A stretch of 17,207 bases of DNA from Acidobacteriaceae bacterium (GTDB taxonomy: Bacteria > Acidobacteriota > Terriglobia > Terriglobales > Acidobacteriaceae): the NCBI GenBank assembly GCA_030040175.1, contig JASHUF010000560.1, positions 1-17,207 on the forward strand, read 5' to 3'. A program made the position numbers and the translations under genes. The notes beneath the pieces were generated by a model that ran no database searches, was not told the origin of the DNA, and saw only the letters and a list, made by a program, of their open reading frames with translations. How positions within the stretch are numbered: position 1 is the first letter of the stretch; each line of letters opens with the position of its first letter. Below are positions 6,630 through 14,370 of this stretch, piece after piece.

Positions 6630-7580
6630 TTACACGCGCGCGCCGGGATCGGCTTTTTGCGCGAGGGCGAGGAGGGTCTGGAAATGCGGAGGCTCCGCTT
6701 CCTTGTCGACGAGGGCGGTTTCGATCTGGGTGAAGCCGGCGCCGGCGAGCATCAATTCGAGCTCGGACTCGGAGAAGCCCAGCCACTCGTCGGCGTAGAG
6801 CTCGCGCGCCTCTTCAAAGCGGTGCCGGGCGAGGTCGAGGATGACCACGCGGCCGCCGGGGGCGAGGATGCGCGCGGCTTCTTCAAGCGCGCGCTCGGGG
6901 TGCAGCGCGTGGTGGAGCGATTGCGAGAAGAAGGCGAGGTCGGCTTCGCCGGCGGCGAGGGGCAGGTCTTCCATGTCGCCCAGGCGGAAGTCGACGTTGG
7001 CGATGTGGCTGCGCCGTGCCTCTTCGCGGCCCACATCGATCATGCGCGCGGAGGAGTCGACGGCGAGGACGCGGCGGGCGCGCCGCGCGAGCAGGAGCGC
7101 GAAGCTGCCTTCGCCGGCGCCGAGATCGGCGATGACCATGGGTGGGAGCAGGCGCAGGAGAGCTTCAGCGAGCGACTTCCAGGATTTCCCCGGAACATAA
7201 TCGCGGTTGAGCCGGCCGGCGACGGAGTCAAAGAAGGCGCGGGTCTTGTCCTGGCGCTTGCGCAGAACGCGCGTTCGGGCCGATTGGTCCCCGGCAGCCT
7301 CGGGGATTTCGCGTTCAGCCTGGCCGAGAATCTCGTCCAAAGGGCTGCCGTTCCCAGGTGCGAGTCGATATAAGTTGTTCTTGCCGGTGCGCCGGTCTTC
7401 CACCAGGCCCGCCTGCTTGAGCTGCGAGAGATGGGTGGAGATGGTGCTCTGGCCCATGGTGAGGATCTCCTGCAGCTCGGCGACCGAGAGCTCTTCTCCT
7501 TTTAACAAGAGGAGGATACGGAGCCGGTTGGGGTCGGCGGCCACGCGCAGGGTTTTTACAATGGAGGGCATTGACGGCAT
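6630..7580 (-). CDS. ArsR-type regulator fused to a SAM-dependent methyltransferase
   Basis: A 316-residue two-domain protein. Residues 8-75 are an ArsR winged helix (ADPNRLRILLLL, recognition helix GQSTISTHLSQLKQAGLV at 43-60, wing RRTGKNNLYRL). Residues 110-300 are a class I methyltransferase: motif I VIADLGAGEGSF (149-160), acidic VLAVDSS (171-177), LGDMEDLPL (200-208) and PGGRVVILDL (241-250). The protein has no cysteine, so no Cys-based metal site; a SAM or SAH ligand is more likely. ArsR-type SahR proteins control methionine-cycle genes in Proteobacteria, and the divergent position next to ahcY suggests a similar role here (inference). ATG 7580 is preferred over GTG 7598, which would leave almost no leader below the -10 box at 7602-7607. 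Confidence 0.92.
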   Translation of the reverse strand: MPSMPSIVKTLRVAADPNRLRILLLLKGEELSVAELQEILTMGQSTISTHLSQLKQAGLVEDRRTGKNNLYRLAPGNGSPLDEILGQAEREIPEAAGDQSARTRVLRKRQDKTRAFFDSVAGRLNRDYVPGKSWKSLAEALLRLLPPMVIADLGAGEGSFALLLARRARRVLAVDSSARMIDVGREEARRSHIANVDFRLGDMEDLPLAAGEADLAFFSQSLHHALHPERALEEAARILAPGGRVVILDLARHRFEEARELYADEWLGFSESELELMLAGAGFTQIETALVDKEAEPPHFQTLLALAQKADPGARV

Positions 7581-7590
7581 GGCGGTTTTC

Positions 7591-7615
7591 TGATACACAT
7601 CATTATATCACGATG
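7591..7615. promoter_or_regulatory. Divergent promoter with candidate operator palindromes
   Basis: On the reverse strand a perfect -10 TATAAT lies at 7602-7607, serving the regulator gene. It overlaps two inverted repeats: CATCATTATATCACGATG (7598-7615), 7 of 9 symmetric pairs, and TGATA-N10-TATCA (7591-7610). This is the only AT-rich spot between the regulator and ahcY, so one site could control both directions. No convincing -35 was found for either direction. Confidence 0.45.
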
Positions 7616-7709
7616 AGACGATGGGAAAAAGAGCGGCGGGGTTAGCGGGGCCAGAGACCGGGCAGTGGGCAAGTTCAGATTCTGAAGGGAAATGAGGAGA
7701 GGAATCGAG

Positions 7710-9140
7710 ATGGCGAGTTCGACGCTGGAAGTGACGGAGCTGGGATACAAGGTGGCGGATCTGGGTCTGGCCGAGTGGGGCCGGAAGGAGATTGCCATTG
7801 CCGAGCAGGAGATGCCGGGGCTGATGGCCATCCGCAACAAGTACGCGCCGCAGCAGCCGCTCAAAGGCGTGCGCGTGACCGGCTCGCTGCATATGACCAT
7901 CCAGACGGCGGTGCTGATCGAGACGCTCACTTCGCTGGGAGCGGAGGTGCGCTGGGCGAGCTGCAATATTTTTTCCACACAGGATCATGCCGCAGCGGCG
8001 ATTGCGGCGACGGGCGTGCCGGTGTTCGCGTGGAAGGGCGAGACGCTGGAAGAGTATTGGTGGTGCACCTACCAGGCGCTCAATCATAAAGGCGGGCTGG
8101 GCCCGCAGCTTGTCGTCGATGACGGCGGCGATGTGACGCTCCTCATCCACAAGGGCTATGAGCTGGAAGAGGGCGACGGGTGGGTGAACACGCCCGGCGG
8201 CAACCACGAGGAGCATGTGATCAAGCACCTGCTCAAGCGCGTGCATGCCGAGGACCCGCAGCACTGGCACAAGGTGGCCAGGGAGTGGCGCGGCGTAAGC
8301 GAGGAGACCACCACGGGCGTGCACCGGCTCTACAAGATGATGGAGGCGGGCAAGCTCCTGGTGCCGGCCATCAACGTGAACGACTCCGTGACCAAGAGCA
8401 AGTTCGACAACCTGTATGGATGCCGCGAGAGCCTGGCCGACGGCATCAAGCGGGCGACCGACGTGATGATGGCGGGCAAAGTGGCGGTGATCTGCGGCTA
8501 CGGCGACGTGGGCAAGGGATCGAGCCACTCCCTGCGCGGCATGGGCGCGCGGGTGATCGTGACCGAGATCGACCCCATCAATGCGCTGCAGGCGGCGATG
8601 GAAGGGTTCGAGGTGGCCACGGTTGAAGACACGCTGGGGCGCGGCGACATCTACGTGACGTGCACCGGGAACACGGACATCATCACGCTCGAGCACATGA
8701 AGAAGATGAAGGACCAGGCGATCGTGTGCAATATCGGGCACTTCGACAACGAGATCCAGATGGACCGGCTGAACACGGAGCCGGGCGTGGAAAAGCTGAA
8801 CATCAAGCCGCAGGTGGATTTCTACAGGTTCCCTGACGGGCACGGCATCTTCGTGCTCGCCGAGGGGCGCCTGGTGAACCTGGGCTGCGCCACCGGCCAC
8901 CCGAGCTTTGTGATGTCGAACAGCTTCACCAACCAGACGCTGGCGCAGATCGACCTGTGGCGGAACAAGGACATCTACAAGGTGGCCGTGTACACGCTGC
9001 CCAAGAAGCTGGACGAAGAAGTGGCGCGGCTGCACCTCGAGAAGATCGGCGCGAAGCTGACCAGGCTGACCGAGAAGCAGGCGGACTACATCGGCGTGCC
9101 GGTGGAGGGGCCGTACAAGGCGGAGCATTACAGGTACTAG
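7710..9140 (+). CDS. ahcY: Adenosylhomocysteinase (SAH hydrolase)
   Basis: AhcY reversibly splits S-adenosylhomocysteine into adenosine and homocysteine, relieving product inhibition of methyltransferases. It is a cytosolic tetramer with tightly bound NAD. The 476-residue protein is of the long bacterial form; the added segment is visible around [23 protein letters not shown]. Family hallmarks are [15 protein letters not shown] near the N-terminus, the NAD motif GYGDVGKG at 263-270, [12 protein letters not shown], and the C-terminus [10 protein letters not shown]. The ATG at 7710 has AGGAG 10 nt and GAGG 7 nt upstream; the in-frame ATG at 7692 lies before that site. It is divergent from the ArsR-methyltransferase fusion and followed by a small gene and metF on the same strand. 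Confidence 0.98.
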   Translation: MASSTLEVTELGYKVADLGLAEWGRKEIAIAEQEMPGLMAIRNKYAPQQPLKGVRVTGSLHMTIQTAVLIETLTSLGAEVRWASCNIFSTQDHAAAAIAATGVPVFAWKGETLEEYWWCTYQALNHKGGLGPQLVVDDGGDVTLLIHKGYELEEGDGWVNTPGGNHEEHVIKHLLKRVHAEDPQHWHKVAREWRGVSEETTTGVHRLYKMMEAGKLLVPAINVNDSVTKSKFDNLYGCRESLADGIKRATDVMMAGKVAVICGYGDVGKGSSHSLRGMGARVIVTEIDPINALQAAMEGFEVATVEDTLGRGDIYVTCTGNTDIITLEHMKKMKDQAIVCNIGHFDNEIQMDRLNTEPGVEKLNIKPQVDFYRFPDGHGIFVLAEGRLVNLGCATGHPSFVMSNSFTNQTLAQIDLWRNKDIYKVAVYTLPKKLDEEVARLHLEKIGAKLTRLTEKQADYIGVPVEGPYKAEHYRY

Positions 9141-9172
9141 GGGTCAGGGGTTAGAGACTGGCCCCTACCCCT
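9139..9172. terminator. Hairpin at the ahcY stop
   Basis: AGGGGTCAGGGG pairs with CCCCTACCCCT across a 15-nt loop with one bulged C. It begins inside the ahcY stop codon. No T-run follows, so it may weaken read-through into the small gene and metF or protect the ahcY transcript end, rather than stop transcription. Confidence 0.4.
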
Positions 9173-9188
9173 CCCGAGATGGCTTTCG

Positions 9189-9494
9189 ATGATCGACAAG
9201 GCTCAGTCCCGGCGCATTCGCGTGCAGATACGCCATGTTCTTTTGGAGACGTGGGACCCGATCGGAATTCGCGACGAGCCAAACGCTCAGGATGAGTACG
9301 ACGGATACATGGGAGAGGTTTTCGACTTGCTCGTGAGGCGAGCGCCTGACTCCGCGATCCTGGACTATCTTTTGTGGGCAGCCAACGAGCATATGGGGCT
9401 CAGCGCAAAAAGGGAAGATATGCTTCCGACGATCCTTGAACTGAGAAAAATCAACCTCCAGCCCTTTGTTTCCGACCAAGAGCAAAGCGCATGA
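9189..9494 (+). CDS. Small protein resembling DUF1871-type proteins
   Basis: A 101-residue acidic, mostly helical protein. The core RHVLLETWDPIGIRDEPN (15-32), DEYDGYMGEVFDLL (35-48) and EHMGLS (67-72) is a recognisable pattern of small conserved bacterial proteins similar to DUF1871; their function is unknown to me. The WDPIG and DEYD motifs, and no signal peptide or membrane segment, argue for a soluble folded protein. The ribosome-binding site is weak. Its stop overlaps the metF start as ATGA (9491-9494), which suggests translational coupling with metF. It may be a stray insertion in the methyl cycle locus, or a partner of it. Confidence 0.8.
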   Translation: MIDKAQSRRIRVQIRHVLLETWDPIGIRDEPNAQDEYDGYMGEVFDLLVRRAPDSAILDYLLWAANEHMGLSAKREDMLPTILELRKINLQPFVSDQEQSA

Positions 9495-10348
9495 GCGCGC
9501 AACTCTCACTCTCGTTCGAACTTTCTCCCCCGCGGACGCCGGAGGCGCTCGCCAAGCTGCCCGCGGTGCTGAAGCAGCTGGCTGCGCTCAAGCCGGATTA
9601 TTTTTCCGTGACGCAGGGGGCGGGCGGGTCGAACCAGGACGGCACGTACGAGACGCTGCTCACGGTGGTGGAGCACACGGGCGTGGAGGTGGCGCCGCAC
9701 CTGACCTGCATCGGATCGACAAAGGAGCGGGTTGCCGCGCAGTTAGAGCGGTATCGCGCGGCGGGCGCGAAGCGGATTGTGGCGCTGCGCGGCGATCTGC
9801 CGGCCACGGCGCTGAGCGCCTCGGCTCCGGGCGAGTTCCACTACGCCAACGAGCTGGTCGAGTTCATCCGCGCCACGCACGGGGACTGGTTCAAGATCGA
9901 GGTGGCCGCGTATCCTGAGATGCATCCGCAGGCGGCGAATCCCGGCGCGGACTTCGAGAACTTCCGGCGTAAGGTGGAAGCGGGTGCGGACTCGGCGCTG
10001 ACGCAGCTCTTCTATAACGCCGACGCTTACTTCGATTTTCTGGAGCGGTGCGCGCGCGCCGGGATCCGGATTCCCATTGTGCCGGGGATCATGCCCATTA
10101 CGAGTCATGCCAACACGCAACGCTTCTGCACGGGGTGCGGCGCCGATCTGCCGCGGTGGGTGCGGCTGCGGCTCGAAGAATTACAAGACGACAAGCCCGC
10201 GCTGCTCGATTTCGGCCTCGGCGTGGTGACGCGCCTCTGCGAGACGCTGCTGCGCGGCGGCGCGCCGGGGCTGCACTTCTACACCATTAATCAATCGGAG
10301 CCGACGGTCCGGTTGTGGAGCAGTCTGGGGCTGGGCGTGGCGGCGTAG
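9491..10348 (+). CDS. metF: Methylenetetrahydrofolate reductase
   Basis: MetF reduces 5,10-methylenetetrahydrofolate to 5-methyltetrahydrofolate with FAD and NAD(P)H, providing the methyl group for methionine synthesis from homocysteine. The 285-residue TIM-barrel protein has the usual bacterial length. Motifs are FELSPPRT (9-16, with the conserved catalytic-type E10), HLTCIG (70-75), ALRGDLP (98-104, D102 at the flavin site), YPEMHP (141-146), TQLFYNADAYFDF (171-183), PIVPGIMPI (195-203) and GLHFYTIN near the end. The start is fixed by the ATGA overlap with the preceding small gene. Together with ahcY it forms a methyl cycle pair; no metE, metH or metK lies in the window. Confidence 0.97.
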   Translation: MSAQLSLSFELSPPRTPEALAKLPAVLKQLAALKPDYFSVTQGAGGSNQDGTYETLLTVVEHTGVEVAPHLTCIGSTKERVAAQLERYRAAGAKRIVALRGDLPATALSASAPGEFHYANELVEFIRATHGDWFKIEVAAYPEMHPQAANPGADFENFRRKVEAGADSALTQLFYNADAYFDFLERCARAGIRIPIVPGIMPITSHANTQRFCTGCGADLPRWVRLRLEELQDDKPALLDFGLGVVTRLCETLLRGGAPGLHFYTINQSEPTVRLWSSLGLGVAA

Positions 10349-10351
10349 GCA

Positions 10352-10395
10352 GCGAGTCGCCAAGTTAGCGAATTAGGCGAGTTGGCAAGTCAGCG
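10352..10395. repeat. Two-unit direct repeat after metF
   Basis: The 19-nt unit GCGAGTCGCCAAGTTAGCG (10352-10370) recurs as GCGAGTTGGCAAGTCAGCG (10377-10395), 16 of 19 identical, with a period of 25 nt. It starts right after the metF stop and runs into the hairpin at 10391. Confidence 0.65.
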
Positions 10396-10410
10396 GCCTG
10401 AAGGCCGCTG
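10391..10410. terminator. Perfect hairpin between convergent genes
   Basis: CAGCGGCC-TGAA-GGCCGCTG is a perfect 8-bp stem with a 4-nt loop between metF and the reverse-strand oxidoreductase gene. There is no T-run on either strand. Position suits a bidirectional transcription barrier; the form suits a REP-like repeat. Confidence 0.5.
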
Positions 10411-10440
10411 CTCCCTCCCAAACTCGTTGAGGTTCGTGCT

Positions 10441-10482
10441 TTCCCACCCTTGCGACAAAAGCGTCGCCAGGATGGGGCAGCC
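10441..10482 (+). repeat. Hairpin repeat family, copy A
   Basis: The sequence begins TTCCCACCCTTGCG and ends GCCAGGATGGGGCAGCC, matching copy B (5139-5179, opposite strand). The stem pairs CCCACCCTTGCGAC with GTCGCCAGGATGGGG with two mismatches, around a loop of AAAAGC. Both copies lie between convergent genes. Confidence 0.7.
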
Positions 10483-10529
10483 ATTTTCGTGGCAAATCAG
10501 ACCTACGAAAAGCCAGTCACGGTCAGCAT

Positions 10530-11651
10530 CTACTCGTTGAGCGGGCTGAGGCGCACGGTGCGGCCTTCGCGGGCGGAGGTGCGGGCGGCGTCGAGGATCT
10601 GCATCACGATCACGTTGGTGTCGAGCGCGCTCGGGTCGCCCTGGTCTTTGATCCGGCCACTGAGGACGGCGGCGAGGTAATCGAGCGAATTGTTTTGGGG
10701 GCCGTCGAGGCGCGGCGCGGTGATAAGCTGCTCACCGCTCTCGCGCTCGTGACGCAGGCGAAGCTGGTCCGCGCCGACAGTGATCGCGTAGCCGGTCGCG
10801 CCGTAGACTTCCATATCCTTGCGGTTGAAGGGCCAGTTCCATGAGGCCTGAATCACGGCCTGCGCGTGCGGGTATTGGAGGACGATGGTCGCATCGTCGT
10901 CAACGCGCGGATACATTTGCGGCTTGTCGTGGTTGACGACGGCGGTGACGGTGAGCGGCGTCTCGCCGTGCATGAGCCAGGTCATGAGATCGACGCCGTA
11001 GCAGCCGAAGTCGTAGAGCGCGCCGGCGCCATTCTGCGCGGGGTCTGTGAGCCAGGCGAGGAACTCCGGCGGCGCGCCGATCTCCCTGGGGCCCTGGTGG
11101 CCGTCGTGGACGACGACGCGGCGTACCTCGCCGAGGCGGCCCTCGCGCAGCTCGTCGTAGGCGGCCTGGTTGCTCGCGTACCAGGTGGTCTCGTAGTTCA
11201 CCAGGACATGGATCTTGTGGTAGCGCGCGATCTCGCGGATGGCGAGAGCGTCGTCGAGAGAGAGGGTGAGCGGCTTCTCCACCATGATGGAGACGCCGTA
11301 TTGCGCGGCGATGCCGATGGCGTGGCGGTGCTCGGCGATGGAGGTGTAGACGAGCACCGCCTGGGGATGGGTGCGCTCGATCATGTTGGCTTCACTCTGG
11401 TAGAGAATGGTCTCGGGCAGGTTGAATTTTTGCCGGTATTTGGCCAGGAGCGAAGAGTCGGCGTCGGCCACGCCGACGAGCTGGACGTTCGAGTGGCTGG
11501 GCAGGGCGTGGAGAAAACCTTCCACGTGGCCGTGCTCGAGGCCCACGATGGCGACGCGGAGCGGCGAGTCTTGGGCCGGCGGCTTTTGGGCTGCGGCGCA
11601 GTTGGAAGCAACGGCGGCGAGAAAAACGAAGATGGCGAGACGCAGATGCAT
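10530..11651 (-). CDS. Exported Gfo/Idh/MocA-family oxidoreductase
   Basis: A 373-residue protein with a Sec-type signal peptide (RLAIFVFLAAVASNCAAAQ, likely cut after AAA near residue 21) followed by a Gfo/Idh/MocA dehydrogenase. The N-terminal Rossmann fold starts at LRVAIVGLEHGHVEGF (31-46); the family motif EKP is at 125-127; the second domain has YDFGCYGVDLMTWLM (213-227), where family members keep catalytic residues. These enzymes act on sugars or cyclitols with NAD(P). Export is odd for a cofactor enzyme, and no twin arginine is present, so folding and cofactor loading in the periplasm are unexplained. The residue before the Cys in the signal is Asn, which excludes a lipobox. The ATG at 11651 has GAAGGGAAG upstream. 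Substrate unknown. Confidence 0.9.
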   Translation of the reverse strand: MHLRLAIFVFLAAVASNCAAAQKPPAQDSPLRVAIVGLEHGHVEGFLHALPSHSNVQLVGVADADSSLLAKYRQKFNLPETILYQSEANMIERTHPQAVLVYTSIAEHRHAIGIAAQYGVSIMVEKPLTLSLDDALAIREIARYHKIHVLVNYETTWYASNQAAYDELREGRLGEVRRVVVHDGHQGPREIGAPPEFLAWLTDPAQNGAGALYDFGCYGVDLMTWLMHGETPLTVTAVVNHDKPQMYPRVDDDATIVLQYPHAQAVIQASWNWPFNRKDMEVYGATGYAITVGADQLRLRHERESGEQLITAPRLDGPQNNSLDYLAAVLSGRIKDQGDPSALDTNVIVMQILDAARTSAREGRTVRLSPLNE

Positions 11652-11977
11652 GCGGTAACTTCCCTTCTTGGAACTGCGGAATGATTGTATGCCGTCGCGT
11701 GCTGTGAAGGGTTTGGGGGGTGCCGGGCCGGTGGGACCCAAAGGACGAGTTGCAGGGGCGGCATCCGCTTCGCGGCCGAACAGGATTGCAAAACCTGGTC
11801 ATCTGGCCTTCCCTGTTCGTGGGATGGGAGAGGAATCGGCAATTCTGGAAGAATGATGGGTCGGCCAGGCCGCTCGAGGAGCGGTGTGCCGATTTGAGGC
11901 ACGGATGGGCGGCGAGGCAGATTGCCGCCGGCCTGAGGTTGATTGTGGGCACAGTCGTTGCGGAAGGGATTCCGGGC
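11652..11977. other. Divergent intergenic region
   Basis: This stretch of 326 nt separates two divergent genes and must hold both promoters, though I see no good -35/-10 pair. The forward frame is open from 11720, but its translation (MPGRWDPKDELQGRH...) is Arg/Trp/Gly-rich and unlike the protein that follows. A short hairpin CCGCTC-GAG-GAGCGG is at 11870-11884, and GGCGGC/GCCGCC inverted arms lie near 11910-11928. Confidence 0.5.
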
Positions 11978-14236
11978 GTGGATGTCGCCGGGAGGGCCGG
12001 GAGTGACCGGTCGCGGGCCAGGATTTACTACCTGCTGTTTTTCCTCTCCGGGTTTCCCGCGCTTCTCTATCAAATCGTCTGGCAGCGCACGCTGTTCACT
12101 TTGTTCGGCACCAACGTCCAGTCGGTCACGCTGGTGGTGACGGTGTTTATGCTCGGGCTCGGGCTGGGGAGCCTGGCGGGCGGAGCCGTCTCGGCGCGGA
12201 AGAATGTGCGGCTGCTGGCGGCGTTCGGTGTGGCGGAGCTGAGCGTGGGGGCTTTCGGCGCGGGGTCGCTCGCGTTGTTTCACCGCGTGGCGTCGTTTAC
12301 GGCGGGCCGCTCGCTGCTGGTTACAGGGGGGGTGGCCTTTGCGCTGCTGCTGGTTCCCACGCTGCTGATGGGCAGCACGCTGCCTCTGCTTTCCGAGCAT
12401 TTTGTCCGGCGCACGGGGAATGTGGGCGAGTCGGTGGGGCTGTTGTATGGCCTGAACACGTTGGGCTCGGGACTGGCGTGCTTGCTGGCCGCTTTTTACC
12501 TGATGCATGCGCTGGGCGAGTCGGGTTCGGTGCATGTTGCCGTTGGGCTGAATATTCTCGTGGGTGTGAGCGCGCTGGCTTTTGAATGGCGGCAGCCGGC
12601 GGTGTGCGGGCGCAAGGAGTCGGCGGGAGCGGCTGAGGCGCACAGGACGATTCCCTTGTGGGCGGGCATGGCGCTCGCCGGGGCGACGGGGTTTGTGGCG
12701 CTGGCTTACGAGATTCTGTGGTACCGGCTCTACGAGTATGCCTCGGGAGGGACGGCGCAGTGCTTTGCGCAAGTGCTGGCCTTCTATCTGTTCGGGATTG
12801 CGTACGGGGCATCGGCGGTGCGTTCGGCGAGCAGGAACAAGCTGGGCAACGACGGGCGGCGGGCGATGGCCGCGGGCGCTGAGGTGACGCTGGTGGCCGG
12901 GATCGGGGCCTTTCTGATGGGGCCGCTGCTGGGCGTATGGGTGAGCCACGTGCTCATCTTTCCGGTGTTCGCGATCTTTGCCGTGGCCACGCTGCTGGGC
13001 GCTGCGTTTCCGCTGCTGGCCCATGCGACTATCGATCCCGGAGCCGAGGTTGGGCGCGGGGTGAGCCTGCTCTACCTGAGCAACATCGCCGGCTCGACGC
13101 TGGGCAGCTTTCTGGTGGGGTTCGTGATCCTCGACTACTGGCCGACGCGGACGACATCGGTTTTTCTGCTGTTGCTGGGGGTGGCGATTGCCCTGGTGTT
13201 TGCCGCGTTTGCGGGACCGCGCGTGCGTAAAGGCCACGTTGCGGCGGAGTGCGCGGTGTGCGTGGCGCTCGCCATGTGCGCGGGACCGCTGTTTTCCAAC
13301 ATGTATGAACGGCTCCTGTTCAAGACCACGTACCGACCCGGGTTGCAATTCGCCGAGACGGTGGAGAACCGCAGCGGCGTGATCGCCGTGTACCGGGGCC
13401 CGACGGAGTTCGGCTACGACGCGGAGACGGTGTTTGGAGGCGGGGCTTACGACGGGCGGTTCAATACCGGGTTACTGCACGACTCCAATGGGCTGTTCCG
13501 GGCGTATGCGGTAACAGGGATGGGGCCGGCGCCGCGGCGTGTGTTGATGATCGGGCTGGCGTCGGGATCGTGGGCGCAGGTGATTGCCAACGACAAGGAT
13601 GTGGAGGAGTTCACGATTGTCGAAATCAACCCGGGCTACCTGCCCCTGATCCGGGAGCGCGCGGAAGTGGCGAGCCTGCTCAAGAACCCGAAGGTGCACA
13701 TCGCGATCGACGACGGGCGGCGCTGGCTGGTGGCGCATCCGCAGGAGCGGTTCGACGATATCGTGATGAATACGAGCTTCCATTGGCGGGCGAATATCAC
13801 CAACCTGCTTTCCGTGGAGTTTCTGCGGCTGGCCAAGGCGCATCTGAATTCCGGAGGCATGTTGTTCTACAACACCACGTTTTCCCCGGAGGCGCTGGCG
13901 ACGGGGATTGCGGAGTTTCCCTATGCGCTGCGGATTTCAAGCTTTCTGGCAGTGAGCGACCGCCCGCTCAAGCTGGATAAAGATCGCTGGAGGGCGGCGC
14001 TGAGCAGTTACCGGATCGATGGGCAGCCGGTGTTCGATCTCAGCGATCCGGCGCAGAAGGCGGCGATGGAAAATGTGCTTCAACTGGCCGACGAGCTGGA
14101 CCGGCCGCAAGGCAATCTGGAGTCGAGGGCGAGCCTGGCCGCGCGATTGAAAGGTGTGCGCCTGATTACGGACGACAATATGGCCACCGAATGGGTGAAT
14201 CCGGATGGGGAGCAGGGTGCTTCGGCGCATAACTGA
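11978..14236 (+). CDS. Multi-pass membrane protein with spermidine-synthase-like domain
   Basis: A 752-residue inner-membrane protein of the fused transporter-like/spermidine-synthase type. About 12-13 hydrophobic segments fill residues 15 to roughly 445, including repeated LLYxLNTLGS and LLYLSNIAGS motifs that suggest an internal duplication. The C-terminal domain (about 480-700) has the methyltransferase fold of aminopropyltransferases: MIGLASGS (524-531) in place of GGGDG, VEIN (548-551) and DDGR (578-581). The usual catalytic Asp position reads Asn (N598 in FDDIVMNTS), so polyamine synthesis is doubtful; the ligand is unknown. Start GTG 11978 follows GGAAGGGA with 8-nt spacing and begins just before the first membrane segment; GTG 11945 is the main alternative. 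Confidence 0.85.
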   Translation: MDVAGRAGSDRSRARIYYLLFFLSGFPALLYQIVWQRTLFTLFGTNVQSVTLVVTVFMLGLGLGSLAGGAVSARKNVRLLAAFGVAELSVGAFGAGSLALFHRVASFTAGRSLLVTGGVAFALLLVPTLLMGSTLPLLSEHFVRRTGNVGESVGLLYGLNTLGSGLACLLAAFYLMHALGESGSVHVAVGLNILVGVSALAFEWRQPAVCGRKESAGAAEAHRTIPLWAGMALAGATGFVALAYEILWYRLYEYASGGTAQCFAQVLAFYLFGIAYGASAVRSASRNKLGNDGRRAMAAGAEVTLVAGIGAFLMGPLLGVWVSHVLIFPVFAIFAVATLLGAAFPLLAHATIDPGAEVGRGVSLLYLSNIAGSTLGSFLVGFVILDYWPTRTTSVFLLLLGVAIALVFAAFAGPRVRKGHVAAECAVCVALAMCAGPLFSNMYERLLFKTTYRPGLQFAETVENRSGVIAVYRGPTEFGYDAETVFGGGAYDGRFNTGLLHDSNGLFRAYAVTGMGPAPRRVLMIGLASGSWAQVIANDKDVEEFTIVEINPGYLPLIRERAEVASLLKNPKVHIAIDDGRRWLVAHPQERFDDIVMNTSFHWRANITNLLSVEFLRLAKAHLNSGGMLFYNTTFSPEALATGIAEFPYALRISSFLAVSDRPLKLDKDRWRAALSSYRIDGQPVFDLSDPAQKAAMENVLQLADELDRPQGNLESRASLAARLKGVRLITDDNMATEWVNPDGEQGASAHN

Positions 14237-14370
14237 AGTGTTTGCACCGGGTGTCAAAGATATCCATCCCTGAAGGCTCGTTCGTTTTGCGCGCGGATTC
14301 AGCAGCCTCAAGGCCGGAGTATCCTCCGAACCGTGGCAACCGATTCTGCGGCAATGCCATCCCCTATACA

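Noticed and set aside
6622..6635. GTGTA-CGGT-TACAC palindrome at the end of the fused regulator gene
   Set aside because: Only 5 bp per arm and overlapping the stop codon; expected often by chance.
5173..6798. A 541-codon forward open frame
   Set aside because: It lies opposite the SDR and arsR genes, both with intact catalytic or DNA-binding motifs; its own translation is low in complexity.
7611..7709. SAH riboswitch upstream of ahcY
   Set aside because: The leader lacks the conserved core of known SAH riboswitches and has no clear pairing architecture; a protein regulator next door explains control better.
7608..9128. A 506-codon reverse-strand open frame opposite ahcY
   Set aside because: It mirrors the coding strand of ahcY and is rich in His, Arg, Leu and Val without motifs, as expected from codon bias in GC-rich DNA.
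10530..11651. Lipoprotein signal in the oxidoreductase
   Set aside because: The Cys is preceded by Asn, which signal peptidase II does not accept; a cut after AAA fits better.
11381..13348. A 655-codon reverse-strand open frame
   Set aside because: Arg, Gln, Pro and His make up most of the translation, and it overlaps two genes with clear homology.
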